Positions 29,556 through 48,200 of a stretch of 64,000 nucleotides of DNA are shown here, piece by piece (position 1 is the stretch's first letter; every line of letters starts with the position of its first letter). The position numbers were made by a program, and so were the translations under genes. This DNA is from Whitmania pigra (lineage: Eukaryota; Annelida; Clitellata; Hirudinida; Haemopidae). The stretch is taken from NCBI GenBank assembly GCA_021613335.1, contig JAJTWR010000299.1:3507501-3571500 (forward strand), written 5' to 3'. The notes beneath the pieces were generated by a model, which worked only from the letters and a program-made list of their open reading frames with translations, had not been told where the DNA came from and searched no databases.

Positions 29556-32449
29556 TTACTTTTCTATAGAATGTCCCGGTGCTTATCAAAATGATTACAG
29601 ATGAATATTTTCTAATAAATGTGCTAATGGTTAAAATTTAAAAGTTAGTTAAGATAAAAATGAGCCAATTTGAAATCTTACTTGAACAAGTACTCTTTGG
29701 TGTATAGTGTACAATTCCAGGGTTTGGATACAACTTAGTGCTTGTTGAGAAATAACATCTCTGATCAACTGGATTGTTTGAGTTGAAGTCAAATCCGAGA
29801 CCATTGATGCATGTGAGATTTGCAAAGCATTTTGACTTGCAATCTTCAGTCGTATTAGCTCCAGCCACCGGTATACCGTCCTTTGTGTTGAGGTCTTTTA
29901 ATTCAATCCAATCGCAATTCACTTGAGTAGTTGCTGCAATAAAACAGTAATTAATTGCTGGATACGAAATCTCAAGAACAACTTGAACAGCCTCACTTGA
30001 TGTTGAAAGCATAGGTAACGTGAAGGGAGAATCAGTCGTTAGACCTAAAGTAACAAATATTTTTTTACCCTTGATTGTGCATTTTATAATTATCCATGTT
30101 ATGTTCCCTCAACACGTTTGGGGTCGTCCATAAAAGAAGTCCGCAAGCAAAATTTGCCGATTTTTACCACTTTTGGTATAGCTTTTGGTATTGCTCCCCC
30201 TACTACCCACTATTTGCGGACATCCGCATTTTGCAAATAACAATATTTCGTTTAAATATAATCTAATGAATAAGGAATCTTACTCCAAGGAAAAATACGA
30301 TTGTTGCTGAGCTGTAAAATTTGTAAGCAATAATAAGTTTTTTTAGTTTTTGGTGATTTATTCAGTTCTGTCCACCATGATTACGACCAGGGTTTCTTTC
30401 AGGCATTATTGTTCGGGGGGCATTTCATGAGTTCGGGGGGGGGGGGGGGCATCAATGCTTATGGTCATACAATGAGCTAAAGTTTCTGGTAGCATTCTAT
30501 TTCTTGCTTTGATTAGAATCCTGTTCATTGTACTGAATGATCTTTCTACTGAAGCAGCTGTTACTGGAATTACAAGAATTTCACAAAGCCTTTGTAGTTC
30601 GCAGTATCCCAATCAGCTTCCAATATTTTGTTCAATGGGTTTTCATCTGTTTTGTACTTTTTGCATTCAACCATAGATTTTATGAAAAATTTAAAAGATT
30701 TTAAATCCTCGAGTACAGCTTCTGCATTTAGAATGGGAAAGTTGTTACAAAAAGTTATGATGTCTTCGTCTTGAATATTTGACATTGATTCAAAAGTTTC
30801 AAATTGACTTGCAAATAACATAATCTCAATCGATTTGTCATTAAATCTGTCTTAAATTTCTTTGATGACAGTTTCACAATACCTCTTCATTCCTGGTAAT
30901 GCGCTTTTAGCACTTTCATCTTCAACCAGGTGTGTTTCTAATTTTATCTCATCAACTTTGCACTTAATCTTATTTTGTAAATGACTCTCGGAAATAATAG
31001 AAATTAACTCACTAAAAAAATAATTTTGCAATAATTAAAAATTACTTATTTTTTTTATTCTGCAAAAGCATTTAAGCTTTAATATCTGAACTGCGGGCGT
31101 ATTTTATGGCCCCTTTTCTAAATTTAAATTCAGAATAATCCATCATCTGCTACTTTCTTTTATTACGTATCATCTATATAAATTAAAATAATTCTAAACT
31201 CTAGACTTTCTATCAAATATGCTAAATTAAATTTAATAAACCATATTCTATTAATTAAAGTTTCTTTTGAGTTTTCAAAACGCGAAAATCATTAGATATC
31301 GAAACAGACTGATCACTTTCGTTGATTTCGGCATTGATAATTAACATAAGCCTCCGCCCATAACACAAAGGTTTGAAACCCTTCCCCTCTAAGTCAATCG
31401 TGGGTGACCCCAAGATGGGATATTTTCAGAGTTTTTATTATTAATATAAATTAATTACGGCTGCGGTTAGTTTACAACAAAGAAAAGAAAAATGTTTAAT
31501 CTAGAAATTTTGTTTATTGTCACAGCCTGGTGGCTTCCAATTATGTGATTTTTATAATATTTTGCGAGAGAAACTGGCAGGAAAGTCTTGAACTTGGTTT
31601 TGAATTTCAAGGAAGCTACGTACAATTTGGTTGGTGATTTCGTGGTCGATCTACTTCAAAATTAAGAGATATTATTATATTAAGGTTTTCCTTAAGTGTA
31701 TCCATGTTTTCTTGTTTGCAGACTCTCTTAGCTTCTTGGGTGTCCTCAGCAAATTCATACATTTTAGATAATGTTCCACACCCTCGATCTCTAGTGACGC
31801 TACTTTCTCCATCCCACCTTTGTCCTCTATATCTCAACCAATTTGTCAGCCAGCGTAAAAAAATCATCCATTGGCCTCTGATGGGGGTCAAACATGTACA
31901 AATCTCGGGCAACGTTTAAGCTACATTCATGAGCTTATATTCAACCTAATCACAAATTTCTTAGAAGAACTCAAACAGATCTGATCTTACTAAAAATCTG
32001 ATTTTACTAAAGGATCACACCTCGACCGATTTTAAAATGATGGCTACGTCATTGCTTATCACTACAAAATAATATACTTACTTCCAGCACAACTCTGGTA
32101 ATAATGGGTCACTCCTGGCGCTGAACCGATGCTAGTTTGAGTGGAAAACCAGCACTTAATTCCATTATTATTATAAGGATCCCAATCAAATCCTAAGAGG
32201 CAAGAATTGAATTCCAAACACTTTTCCTGACATTGCAAGAGATTAGAATAATCAGTTCGTATTCCGTCTCTCGTGTTGACGTCTGGTTTGGACAACCAAA
32301 CGCAAGGAGCTCTAGCTTTTGAAAAAAATAAAAACTATTTTACTAATTTAAAAGTTTCTATGCTGCCAAATAAAATCCATACTTATTCCATTCTGTCCCG
32401 AAATAACCCCAAAAACAAAAAATAAGATTGCCGTCTCCGAAAATATCAT
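29556..32449 (-). CDS. Short secreted PAN/apple-like protein (signal peptide plus two modules)
   Basis: The start ATG is at 32,449. Exon 1 (32,383-32,449, 67 nt, donor GTATGG) encodes a signal peptide, MIFSETAILFFVFGVISG. Exon 2 (32,082-32,315) is a module with CVW, NTRDGI, LLQCQEKC, GFDWDP, CWFSTQ and GVTHYYQSC. Exon 3 (29,682-29,933) is a second module with CDW, NTKDGI, TEDCKSKC, GFDFNS, CYFSTST and GIVHYTPKSTC. All junctions are phase 1. A 26-nt last exon (29,556-29,581, TPGHSIEK then stop) fits the phase but has a weak acceptor. NTRDGI/NTKDGI replaces the NSPGG of the + strand gene. The 2.1-kb intron between modules holds hAT and LINE relics. It is convergent with the large PAN gene and probably secreted. 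Confidence 0.72.
29682..29933 (-). CDS. PAN-like module 2 of the - strand gene
   Basis: The acceptor (- strand) TTTTATTGCAG ends at 29,934 and the donor GTAAGA starts at 29,681. The 252 nt are phase 1-1. Six cysteines are present, with an Ala-Gly-Ala insertion before the CxxxC motif. Confidence 0.75.
30400..30840 (-). mobile_element. Decayed hAT transposase C-terminus
   Basis: Frames 30,570-30,821 and 30,406-30,612 together carry KILEADWDTANY and, after a shift, the dimerisation motif PVTAASVERSFSTMNRI and RNRMLPETL. A run of 15 G (30,435-30,449) follows. No terminal repeats were found. Confidence 0.65.
31690..31800 (-). mobile_element. CR1-like LINE relic
   Basis: The - strand reads EFAEDTQEAKRVCKQEN and then MDTLKENLN. 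This aligns with KFADDTKVARSVSKQED and VDTLQEDLN of the LINE at 9-12 kb. The catalytic Asp pair is changed (FAED). Only about 100 bp are recognisable. Confidence 0.6.
32082..32315 (-). CDS. PAN-like module 1 of the - strand gene
   Basis: The acceptor (- strand) TTTTTTCAAAAG ends at 32,316 and the donor GTAAGT starts at 32,081. The 234 nt are phase 1-1 with six cysteines. A frame from 32,295 opens inside the exon and is not the true start. Confidence 0.78.
32383..32449 (-). CDS. Signal-peptide exon of the - strand PAN gene
   Basis: ATG at 32,449 is followed by 22 codons with a hydrophobic core (AILFFVFGVIS) and a phase 1 donor GTATGG at 32,382, matching the acceptor phase of the next exon. 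Confidence 0.65.
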
Positions 32450-32900
32450 AGCTATAAGCTTGCAACTAGTTTCAAAAAATAACTCCAAATTATCTTAAAT
32501 TGTTTATAGGAGGTCTTTCTCTAAAATTCTCACCCAAGTGCAATCATGCAGAACAGCCCTTCACGATTTTAATTCAATAGGTTGAATTTCTATTTATAGA
32601 TATTTGTTATTGAGCTTTTACTTTTTCTAGTTCAAATCATATCAGAGTGGCATGACAGGTAAACCAATTTAAAAGTTGAAATTGCTTTGGAAACCAATTT
32701 CGTTGAGGTTGTTAAAGACCTTATTCCCACAAGCTAACCTACAGAGAAGCGTTTGGTCAGAATTTCTAAAATGTAACACTAAAAACTAGTAAAATAAAAA
32801 TATACAATCACGCCACAGTTTTCATGTGAGTCTGATCAAATGAACTCAAGAAATTTCCATCAAAAATATCTCCAAAAAATTTGATTTGTTTGTTGACACC

Positions 32901-33139
32901 ATGGACAGCGGTATGTATTGTGAGAAAATACTAAATATTGATTAGATATGGCTATGAAGTCTCATCAAGCTATGCTTAAGGACATTAATAAAATATTACA
33001 AGAGATAATACCACAAGAAAGATTTGTGAAAGATTTTTTTAATTTTTATATGCCCTATTCTTTAAATTTAAATTTTTCAGAAAATCAGCCACATAAAATG
33101 TACCATAACTGTTCGTGCCCGGACAATTACATTCCTTAG
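32901..33139 (+). CDS. Possible small two-exon gene, unknown
   Basis: ATG at 32,901 gives a 10-nt exon (MDS plus one base, donor GTATGT). The acceptor at 32,945 leads in phase to MAMKSHQAMLKDINKIL and QEIIPQERFVKD, ending at 33,139. An alternative donor GTGAAA at 33,027 with the acceptor TTTTTCAG at 33,080 would give a different end. No family was recognised. It lies 450 bp divergent from the - strand PAN gene. It may be chance. Confidence 0.25.
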
Positions 33140-33519
33140 AGAAACGTCGATTGCTGGATGACCTCACTCTCTGCTTCAAGATAAAAAATCACTTTACCAT
33201 AATATCTTTCATCAACTAAAATTATTTCAGAACCCGAGGCCGCAATCACAAATTGATAACTAACAAATTCCGATGCGAGATCTCAAAATACTTTTTGCAA
33301 CCGTGTCGTTAAACCATGGAACTCCTTACCGCCTGATTTTGTAAACTCAGCCATTCGACAACCAAACTTTAACCAATTCCTCAGAATTAAAGAGCTTTAG
33401 GATGGCAACACTCATGAGACAAATTAATTTTTAAGCCTTTTTGTGGTCTAGCTATGTTGCAAGGATACTTTTTTTTACGTTTTGTTGCAGGGCATGTAAG
33501 CGGTTAAAAGCCTTTTGAT
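33140..33519. other. Unassigned sequence before the hAT element
   Basis: No supported gene. The last part is continuous with the tail after the hAT (35,349 onward) and looks like a retroelement 3' end. Confidence 0.3.
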
Positions 33520-33527
33520 CTCGTGTG

Positions 33528-35340
33528 CAGGGCGCCGAGAGCCAACAAGGGCCCCAGGGCAGGACATCATTGCGGGCCCCTTGTAAAAAAAAAGTCGAGT
33601 CGGTTACAGTCAAGTTTCGGATACAGTCAAGCTGAACTCTTGCACCGTGTAAACCATACGTAGCTTACTATTTTCGATTATAGTAAATATTCGGTTATAG
33701 TCAAGTCAACAGCCTACAGTTTTGGACGTGACTATATCCGGAATTGACCGTATTTAGAAATTTTGTCGCTATAATAAAACCTGTAAATCGAGGTAAATGT
33801 TACAATCAAGGTTCAACATTTGTGCATACATGGTGCTAAATTAAAATATAGAAATGACTTTTGCAAAGGTAAACGCTGTTCGTCATCTAATTTGAATTTA
33901 TTTGTTTTACAGTTAATCAAAATGAAAGTAGTAATTTTTGGTGATCAAACACGCAGCGAGGCGCTTTAAATTAGCCAACTCTAATCATTGGTAAGCCTAT
34001 CAGTTTTTCATTTCATCATAAGTGTATCTACAACGACCGTTACACCATACAGCCTTAGTCAAAGATAACCAGCCACATGCTACATGTACAGATTTTGTGC
34101 ACTAGGCAAACTGGTGTTTCGACGGAGATTAAGCTACGCAAGTTCTTAAAAACGATGTAATTATGTGGAACCGACTTTTACGACATGCAAGAGAGATGGC
34201 TACAACAAAACTTTGCGGGCTTTTCAATTATAATGTTGTAATCAATCGTTCTTGCAAGTCGACCTTCCAATGCTAGCATTCCAAGGCTGGTCAGGCGTTC
34301 TTGACACATTGTCTATCTCAAAATATTTTTAACTCGGGCCAATGTGATGAAAGATCGTTCTGCTTGAGCAACGGTAACTGGAAGCGTGCAGAAGATACGT
34401 ATCATAATGACAACGTTTGGAAACAGTGTATCGGTTTTCAAAGTGTGTAGACGGTTCAGCAAGTCGAATGGCGACAGACTTTTCTGTCCGAGGTTTGCAA
34501 CGTGTATAGTTTTCAGATGCTCCAGCTCATTCAACAGCATATAGTATAAATTTCTAAGAGGCGGACTGTATCCATGGAATTCCCAACAATTTCCCTTCTA
34601 GAGTAAGTGATGCATCAACTTCTACGGGCACAGCCCTGTCGTCTAGAGACGCAACAACAAACGCTTCGCTCAACACGCGCCGACTTTTCGACCGCATCAG
34701 TTATATGAGAAAATTTCATGAACGGTTAGGTTTGTAAATCCAGAAATGACGTCCAATGCGATTATATAAATTGCAAGAAGGCGTTATAAAATGGTTGACT
34801 CGAAGTGGGCGTTTCAGTATTATCCTGCGTTTTTCCTAGTTATGACGCCATTATTAAATGACACAATAACATAGCTGTTGTTATTTATTATAGCAACGGA
34901 TATGCTCTTTCAATATCGTGATAGTTTGACAAATTAAATATGTAAGATTTTTACATCCTTTAGACCAAAAATCAACTTTAGCAGTAATCTAGTGTGTATA
35001 ACTCCACAGAAATAGAAGTGAATCAAACCTTTCCTGCTAGGGAACAACACAAATCAAAGGATCTGTAATGGTCCGTTTCACCTAAAATGGTGTGGGCGTC
35101 CTACACCACCTTACCCTAACATCTCACATCAGAATACAGAGTTTATACACCCTACGTGAAATGGACTGTTCGTTCGGCGGTATATAAAAGTATTTTACAG
35201 TATGTAAAACTGTGGGGCTATTAGGACATTATATTCTGTCGCCTACGGTAAACGAAGAGACGTACAAAAATTGACATGATCGGACCGACCGGGCCCCCTG
35301 GCAGTGACCCCAGCTGCCCCCCCCCCCCTCGGCGCCACTG
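33528..35340 (-). mobile_element. hAT transposon copy with 8-bp target duplication
   Basis: Imperfect terminal repeats CAGGGCGCCGAG and CTCGGCGCCACTG bound 1,813 bp. The target duplication CTCGTGTG is at 33,520-33,527 and 35,341-35,348. On the - strand, 34,313-34,540 encodes LFPNVVIMIRIFCTLPVTVA and QAERSFITLARVKNIL, the ZMYM-type hAT C-terminus, followed by further broken homology. The host site is itself a retroelement tail (AATAAATAAAC repeats after the duplication). Confidence 0.82.
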
Positions 35341-35379
35341 CTCGTGTGTGAATAAATAAACAAATAAATAATTTGGAAC

Positions 35380-35530
35380 AAAAAACGGACAATTCATTCA
35401 ATAGAAATATGAAAAGTTAAAAGATCCATAAACACGGCACAATAATCAGACAATAAAAACATTCATTTTAATGTGCTTAGAAATAAAGTTGAAGAGTTGA
35501 TAAAAATGTTACACAAAAGGACATGTAATG
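35380..35530 (-). repeat. Dispersed repeat, inverted copy of 26,385-26,535
   Basis: The - strand matches the + strand at 26.39-26.53 kb over about 150 bp (for example TAACATTTTTATCAACTCT, TTATTTCTAAGCAC). There is no coding potential; the class is unknown. Confidence 0.6.
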
Positions 35531-35715
35531 TAGGGGCGCATCCAGTGATCAGCCTGATGTTACTGTCGGTTTTTTGTCTTTCTGGACCCAGCATTTACCG
35601 CCGGCTATGAGAGGCATTCGTTGGCCTTGTTATGCCGGTCAAATCTACCTGGACTGGAGCGACTGCGAAAGCTCTCAATGGCTTCTTCATGTCGCGTAAA
35701 ATTTTATTATATGTA

Positions 35716-35969
35716 ATGTTTTAAATTTAGCAAAGTATTATTTTCAGACTTAATAAAAAAATCCCAAAAATGTGTTCTTGAGGTGCCCAAAAAAGATGAA
35801 AGTAAGCGTCAACAATAACAATAAAAATTTATTTTAGTGCTTCCAAAATTATGTTTTAAATTTAGCAAAGTATTATTTTCAGACTTAATAAAAAAATCCC
35901 AAAAATGTGTTCTTGGGGTGCCCAAAAAAGATGAAAGTAAGCGTCAACAATAACAATAAAAATTTATTT
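35716..35969. repeat. 135-bp tandem duplication
   Basis: Copy 1 is 35,716-35,850 and copy 2 is 35,851-35,969 (cut short). They are nearly identical, for example GTGTTCTTGAGGTGCCC versus GTGTTCTTGGGGTGCCC. Confidence 0.9.
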
Positions 35970-36039
35970 TTTTTTACACAAAAAGTTATTTATTAGAATA
36001 TTATGTTTTCTTTCTTTTCTACTATTTTAAAACATTTTT

Positions 36040-36190
36040 TGTCGTGTAATTAGAAATAACATGTATAGACCTATTGAGCTCTCTAGCAATCCTCAATCTT
36101 GAATATTTGGCTTTCCTGAAGGCCTCAATCTTCCCCTTTTCATTTTCGGGCAAAGGTTTACTTCTACCAATCACTAAATTATCTAAATAA
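36040..36190 (-). mobile_element. Tc1/mariner transposase N-terminal relic
   Basis: The - strand reads GRSKPLPENEKGKIEAFRKA and then RIARELNRSIHVISNY, the first helix-turn-helix of Tc1/Tc3-type transposases. It lacks the catalytic domain. Confidence 0.6.
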
Positions 36191-36231
36191 ATAATTTGTG
36201 GACTTACATAACAAAAAATCAATGATAATTA

Positions 36232-36990
36232 ATGAAACACAGGCTGATTGCAGAGTTCATTGCACTTGATGGCATGCCATTTGATATGGCTGACAGTAAA
36301 GCAGTCCAGCAAATTCTGCAAGCCCTGGAACATAGATATAAGTTGCCAAGTTTAAAATATTTAAGACCCTCACTCATCCCAACTATTTATTAAGTACTAG
36401 TTCTCAAGGTAGCTGAGAATTACACTTAATACAGGGGTTGACTTTGTAAGTTTCTCATGTATGTCTGTACTACTCAATGCACAGATTCACTACTCAGTCT
36501 GACTGTTCACTGGCTGGATGGAGATTTCAACAGACATTGTGCAATGTTACATGCCAGTCACATGATAGGTCGGCAAACCGCCGTTCACACTATGTCAGAA
36601 AAGATGGTGCAAAAGTGGGATTTATTATGTTTATTTGCAAAGCGCCATAAGCGTGACCTTAGGGGCGCTCAACGTTTGTATAGCGCCGCATTCAAGGGCA
36701 CTTTGCAGCGGTGCAAGCTGGATTGGTAACATGACAAGTAACGACTTTTACTGCCGTTCACAGGTACGCTACCCAACTTGTACGCCATTAGCAGGTCGGA
36801 TTCACGTCATGATGTACCAGCAATGATTGAGGCAATTGATGATGCTCATATCCTATCATTAGGCTATGTCTCTTACACACTTAAACCTAGTGTGAACGAA
36901 GCTCTCAAGGTGCAGCATATTGTCAAAAATAACCAGAATGTAATTTACGATGTTGACAGAATTATGTTTTAGTTTTAGTCATAGTTCTTA
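36232..36990 (+). mobile_element. hAT transposase relic split by a SINE
   Basis: The + strand frame 36,232-36,393 reads IAEFIALDGMPFDMADS and LEHRYKLPSLKYL. Next comes SLTVHWLDGDFNRHCAMLHA near 36,495. After the SINE, 36,800-36,960 reads PAMIEAIDDAHILSLGYVS and TLKPSVNEALKVQ. These are successive hAT transposase blocks with stops between them. Confidence 0.65.
36625..36795 (-). mobile_element. SINE copy inside the hAT relic
   Basis: The - strand body CTTGCACCGCTGCAAAG, GTTGAGCGCCCCTAAGG and ATGGCGCTTTGCAAATAAAC matches the SINE at 16.9 kb. The head GGGTAGCGTACC is tRNA-like but worn. Confidence 0.65.
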
Positions 36991-37467
36991 AATTCTGCAG
37001 TAAAATTAGTAAAGTATGATTTCAAGTATGAAGTACTTTGTCAAGTTATGATTTTAATTTTATAAGCTATCTTATCGAGAAAATAATCGATATCGGCTGA
37101 TATTTCATTCGTAAAATATAGGTATCGGGATATCGGTAAAAAGCCTTATCAGTCGGGCACTACCTAAATGATTCCATGACCAGACTATCATTGATTACAT
37201 AGAAACAGAAACTTAATAGATGGAATATATAGCACATATCTGCTACATAATTTTTGATTTAACTTATTTTTTGCGTTTAATCATTTTCAACTAAATACAT
37301 AAATTTTGTAATTTTTTAATAAAATCTAATTAAATTTTATGTCCTCTCTGATTGGCTGTCCCGTTTCGTGAATTCTCTGCGCCGATGTTGTGTTCTTACG
37401 AAGTTTTGCCAATACATATATTTCGTTTCGGGGAGCGTTGAACATTTTTTGTCTGGTAGATGCAGCA

Positions 37468-44095
<6,628 letters not shown>

Positions 44096-44474
44096 AATCA
44101 TTTCTTGCAGTTTGGTTTTGTATTGCCATGGCTTTCAAGTTTGGCATAGAATTTTGCTTTGTAAATATTATTGACAATTAGGACATTGATTTGCACCCTT
44201 TCTAGGATTAATATAATACTTAAACTTTCAAATGTCACCCACCTTTGAACCAAAGTGGGTCATTTTCCATGTCTTTTTTATGGGAAAGAGCAATGCTAAA
44301 TACTAATCTTATTGTGAAGGATGGCAAACCTATTTCTAATTTTTCTGACTGCTTAATTTTGCAAGGCATCTTTTGTATTTATTGCTTAGTCACTGCTGTC
44401 TTTTTTTTCCAAAAAAAAAATGAATGACTGAAAGTGAGTTTGAAGAGAAAATATGTGTTTGTGATATATTGTGC

Positions 44475-44600
44475 GAGTTGGCTCATAGGGTTGCACTAAC
44501 GAGAAATGAAGGCAACAGTTGTTACGTGTCGCGTTTGCGACCCAGTTCGCACCGCCAGAGTGCTTCCCCGGGTAGGTGCTCTACCTAAATAGTGGATCGA
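44475..44600 (+). mobile_element. SINE-like fragment (worn)
   Basis: GAGTTGGCTCATAGGGTTGC is A-box-like. TTCGCACCGCCAGAGTGC resembles the body start of the SINE family at 16.9 kb. The tail is not visible. Confidence 0.35.
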
Positions 44601-45240
44601 TTAAGTACTTTCACATCTGATTACTTACACGAAAAATCAGCTAAATGCGAATATTAGTATAATTATATCTGCGAGAATCTTACAGGGACGAAACATGGCT
44701 CAAGTTACTTTTGATAAGGATGCTTTCTTTTTAAGACTAACCTAGCAATCCAGATAATTGCGGCCCAGTTCATAACTTATCACAAGGTAAAACATTTTGG
44801 TTATTTGCTTAAGCACCACTCGGAACTAATTTTTTTCATGCCATTTTCCAACTTTGGTAATTTTGCAGTTATTTGCAAGTTATAAGCAAAAAGTCTGGAA
44901 AGTCGTTCACGCAAGAACACTGCTAAAAATTTAATCCAAATGAAAACAAATGCCAAATATTATTATGCGTAAAAAGTTGAAATGCAAAGAAAGCTGATGT
45001 TTTCCAAATGAAATAATACTCACAAACAATATAAAAGCATGTAAAACTACAATTCAAGACTGTCCTCTGCCTATTTGTTTATAAATAACTCAATAAATAA
45101 TCTCATCGCAAATAATATCATGCCAACAATGGGATGAGGTTGAATTTTTAAAGCAAATTAAATGCCAAGTTGAGTATTCGCATTCAGACTGACTATTAAG
45201 TTGTCTGCATCTCCCGGGCAGTCGCCCGATGCTTTGGAGA
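44600..45240. other. Intergenic stretch between the convergent TMEM245 and furin genes
   Basis: It should hold both 3' UTRs. No AATAAA was found close to either stop; TTTATT (- strand AATAAA) occurs only near 44,381. Nothing else was recognised. Confidence 0.35.
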
Positions 45241-45245
45241 TGGCA

Positions 45246-48200
45246 TCAAATCAGTGTGCTTAAGTGGTAAACTGCAGGTGAGCTATGATAAAAAACCAGG
45301 CTTGGGTGGAGAGCAAAAATGAATAGAATTATGAAAAGTTGTAAGGAGTGAGATAGTAGTGAGGTTCTGTTATAGAGTGAATGGCGGAGAGGTCTCGAGT
45401 CCCCCCTGAGAGTTTGATTCAGAGTTGGTTGATCTCTCCTGCCAGGCACTGGCACTGATGTTCCATACATCAACAGAGTCCAATTCTTCAATGTACCTGT
45501 CCATTAACATCAGTCATTTCTAAAGTTGCAAAACAGAGATGGTTCTCAAAACTCACATATGCTCTTGCCATTCATTATTTCTAGTCTCCAAATTCCAACT
45601 GAGGTCTCCCCCCAACAATGAGTTGTCATGAATGCCCAATTTGAGAATCCCTCTGACGATGTGTCCTTTTCTCTTCTTGGAAGTAGAGTAGAACGAGTGC
45701 CAAGTGGCGAAGTGAGGAATATTTGAATTTGTCCTCTATTTGATGCTGACAGAGTAATGTAAGCTTGAACGTGTTCAAGGTAAGTCACTCTATTGAGTGT
45801 ACCTCTGCAGCCATCACTTGAGATGGTTAATTCTAATTTTCCATTGACCTGCAGGGCTCTGAATTCAAGATGCTCTGTATCAACAATACAAATACAAATG
45901 TAAAGAGATTTGAACATTCGAGTTGAACCTTCCATCTGGAGACTGGTATTGGATCTCGCAACGTCTTTGAGGAGGCACATTGGTCCAGTTTCGAGCTAAA
46001 TCAACAATGGCAGATGCATCCAACAAGCCATAACCAAAATGGTGACTTACTGAAGAAAAGGCATTTGAGCTTAACTAACTAATATTATAAATTCAAGGCC
46101 ACAAGGTTACCTTTCCTTCCGACTCCATTTGTAACCCAATCGTCTGCTTCTAAGTTGGCAGACTTTGAAGTGAGAACCACAACATGTTGCATGTCACGCC
46201 AGGTTAAGTAAGGGCTAAAGTTAAATATCTTACCTAATAAAACAGTCCCAACCAAAATTAAAGGGCAGTTGGGGAAAAAGTTTGAATGTTTAAATTTCTT
46301 ACCTGGCTTGGAGAGCCAAGGCACATATGGCAGCTGCTAAAGGAGCACTGGCAGAAGTGCCAGTATGGTTTTCTGCACAGCCCTTTCTCAAATCAGTTGT
46401 GATCTTCAAAATACAGAAAAAAAAAAGATATTCATTTTATTTTTTGATCGATTGCCCAATAAAATGCATTTAAAAGAGACATCATTTCAGCTTTTTCCAA
46501 AGAGGGGCAAACCCTCACAAAACAAGAGGAGATGACCTTTTTTGGCATCTAAAATCAGTCCCCAAATAACATCCCTGCATTTAAAGTGCAGAGACCAAAT
46601 CAACAAACTTAAGATCTTTTCATGTGTTTAAATCTTCCTAAATAAACTAAACTTCATAAACTCTAAATCTGGGTTAAGCAGTAACTGGAATTAATTTTAA
46701 TTATGTCATTTAATTTTGTAATTTATTTATTGTTTGATTGGTCAGAAGCAAACCAAACGTTTCACTTGTTGAAAAACAACTAAAAATGGAATATGGAAGC
46801 ATGCAGTCACATAAAGAAACCGCTTGGAAGTAAATCAGATAAAGTCAAACTTTTAACCAAAAATAAATTTATTTTGAGAAACAAGGTCACTTCTGCATAC
46901 TATTTGTCTCTCCACAGCAGAACCACTGCTGTAGGTGGAAGCCAATGTAGAGGAACATGCTTCAGAATACCATGGCACTTGACCATTTTCACTGGCACTG
47001 TTAATGGACAAAGTGTAGATGCTGTTGGTGTACCCATCACAGTTGCAACTATCACCATCCCTTCCACCATTCCCTGATGCCCAAACAAATATGGAACCCA
47101 AGCCATTCCTCCCCTGCAAATGAAACAGACCCTTGGAAATACATTGTTTTCATTGTTCAAATTTTTTGTTCAAAGATGAAATCATTCTAACAAATGAAAT
47201 TCCATTTATGAAGGCTTCTTGTGCTACTATGCCAGGACCATCCACAGTTTGACCATCATCATCAGGACCCCAGGAAGCACTATATATGGATATATAGTTC
47301 TGGTATAAACCTAATGACTGGCCCTCAACAGCATCTGTCACGTCGCCATCAAGCATTCGAACACCTGCCAAAGTAAATTTCCCATGAAATAAATGAATAA
47401 ACATTAGGAATCAGTGCACTAATGGTCCTCGAATACAGACTGCACAAAATATTAAATAAATAAATGACAGACTATATGAAAAATACATCTTAAAAAGTTG
47501 CCTTTATGAGAAATGCATATCTGAACAAATGACGTAATGATAATCAATCAAAGTTGCAGAATCATAAAACTAATCAAGTGCCTTACATCACTTAGGAATT
47601 GTACCTAATTTAATGTTATTTATTAATGTAATTCATTAAACTCTGGCATAATTTAGTCTTAATGATAAATGATTTTCGGTCATTTACTAAAAAACAACTG
47701 CAATTTTGTTATGGTTGTTCTAACCCCCTATTTTAGCATCATGTGCCACTCCGATGCAGCAAATGCTGTTGTCAGCTTCAGCAGCCACAACTCCTGCACA
47801 TCTCGTTCCATGCCTAAAAGAAATAAGTATGAGCCTCAAATCAAGCGCCACCACAACCCGAGCCCTTGAAACCTGTTTTCGTTGAGGATGTCATATCGAG
47901 GCTGAGGGTCTGGATCCTGGTCGTTGACATCAAAACTGGCATTTGAATCCTGCGCAATAAAATGTCTGCATAAAATCCAATGTCAAAAATCTTCAAAGTC
48001 TTGTTGAATCTCATGCACTCATCTCAAGCTGTAATTAATTCTAACAAGGCCTCATTTTAAACAGATTTTAATTGATTAATAAAAATGAATTTAAAAATTC
48101 ACTTATTAAGCTTTTAGCAAAGGTCAACAGTTCATTAGTAATAATATTTGGTTATTATTCAAACTCCTGTCATGAAAAGGTTTACTCCCTCCACAACAAA

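Noticed and set aside
30115..30245. Possible DNA-transposon end (GGGGTCGTCCATAAAAG) with a relative near 40,890
   Set aside because: The similarity is short and no second terminus or target duplication was seen.
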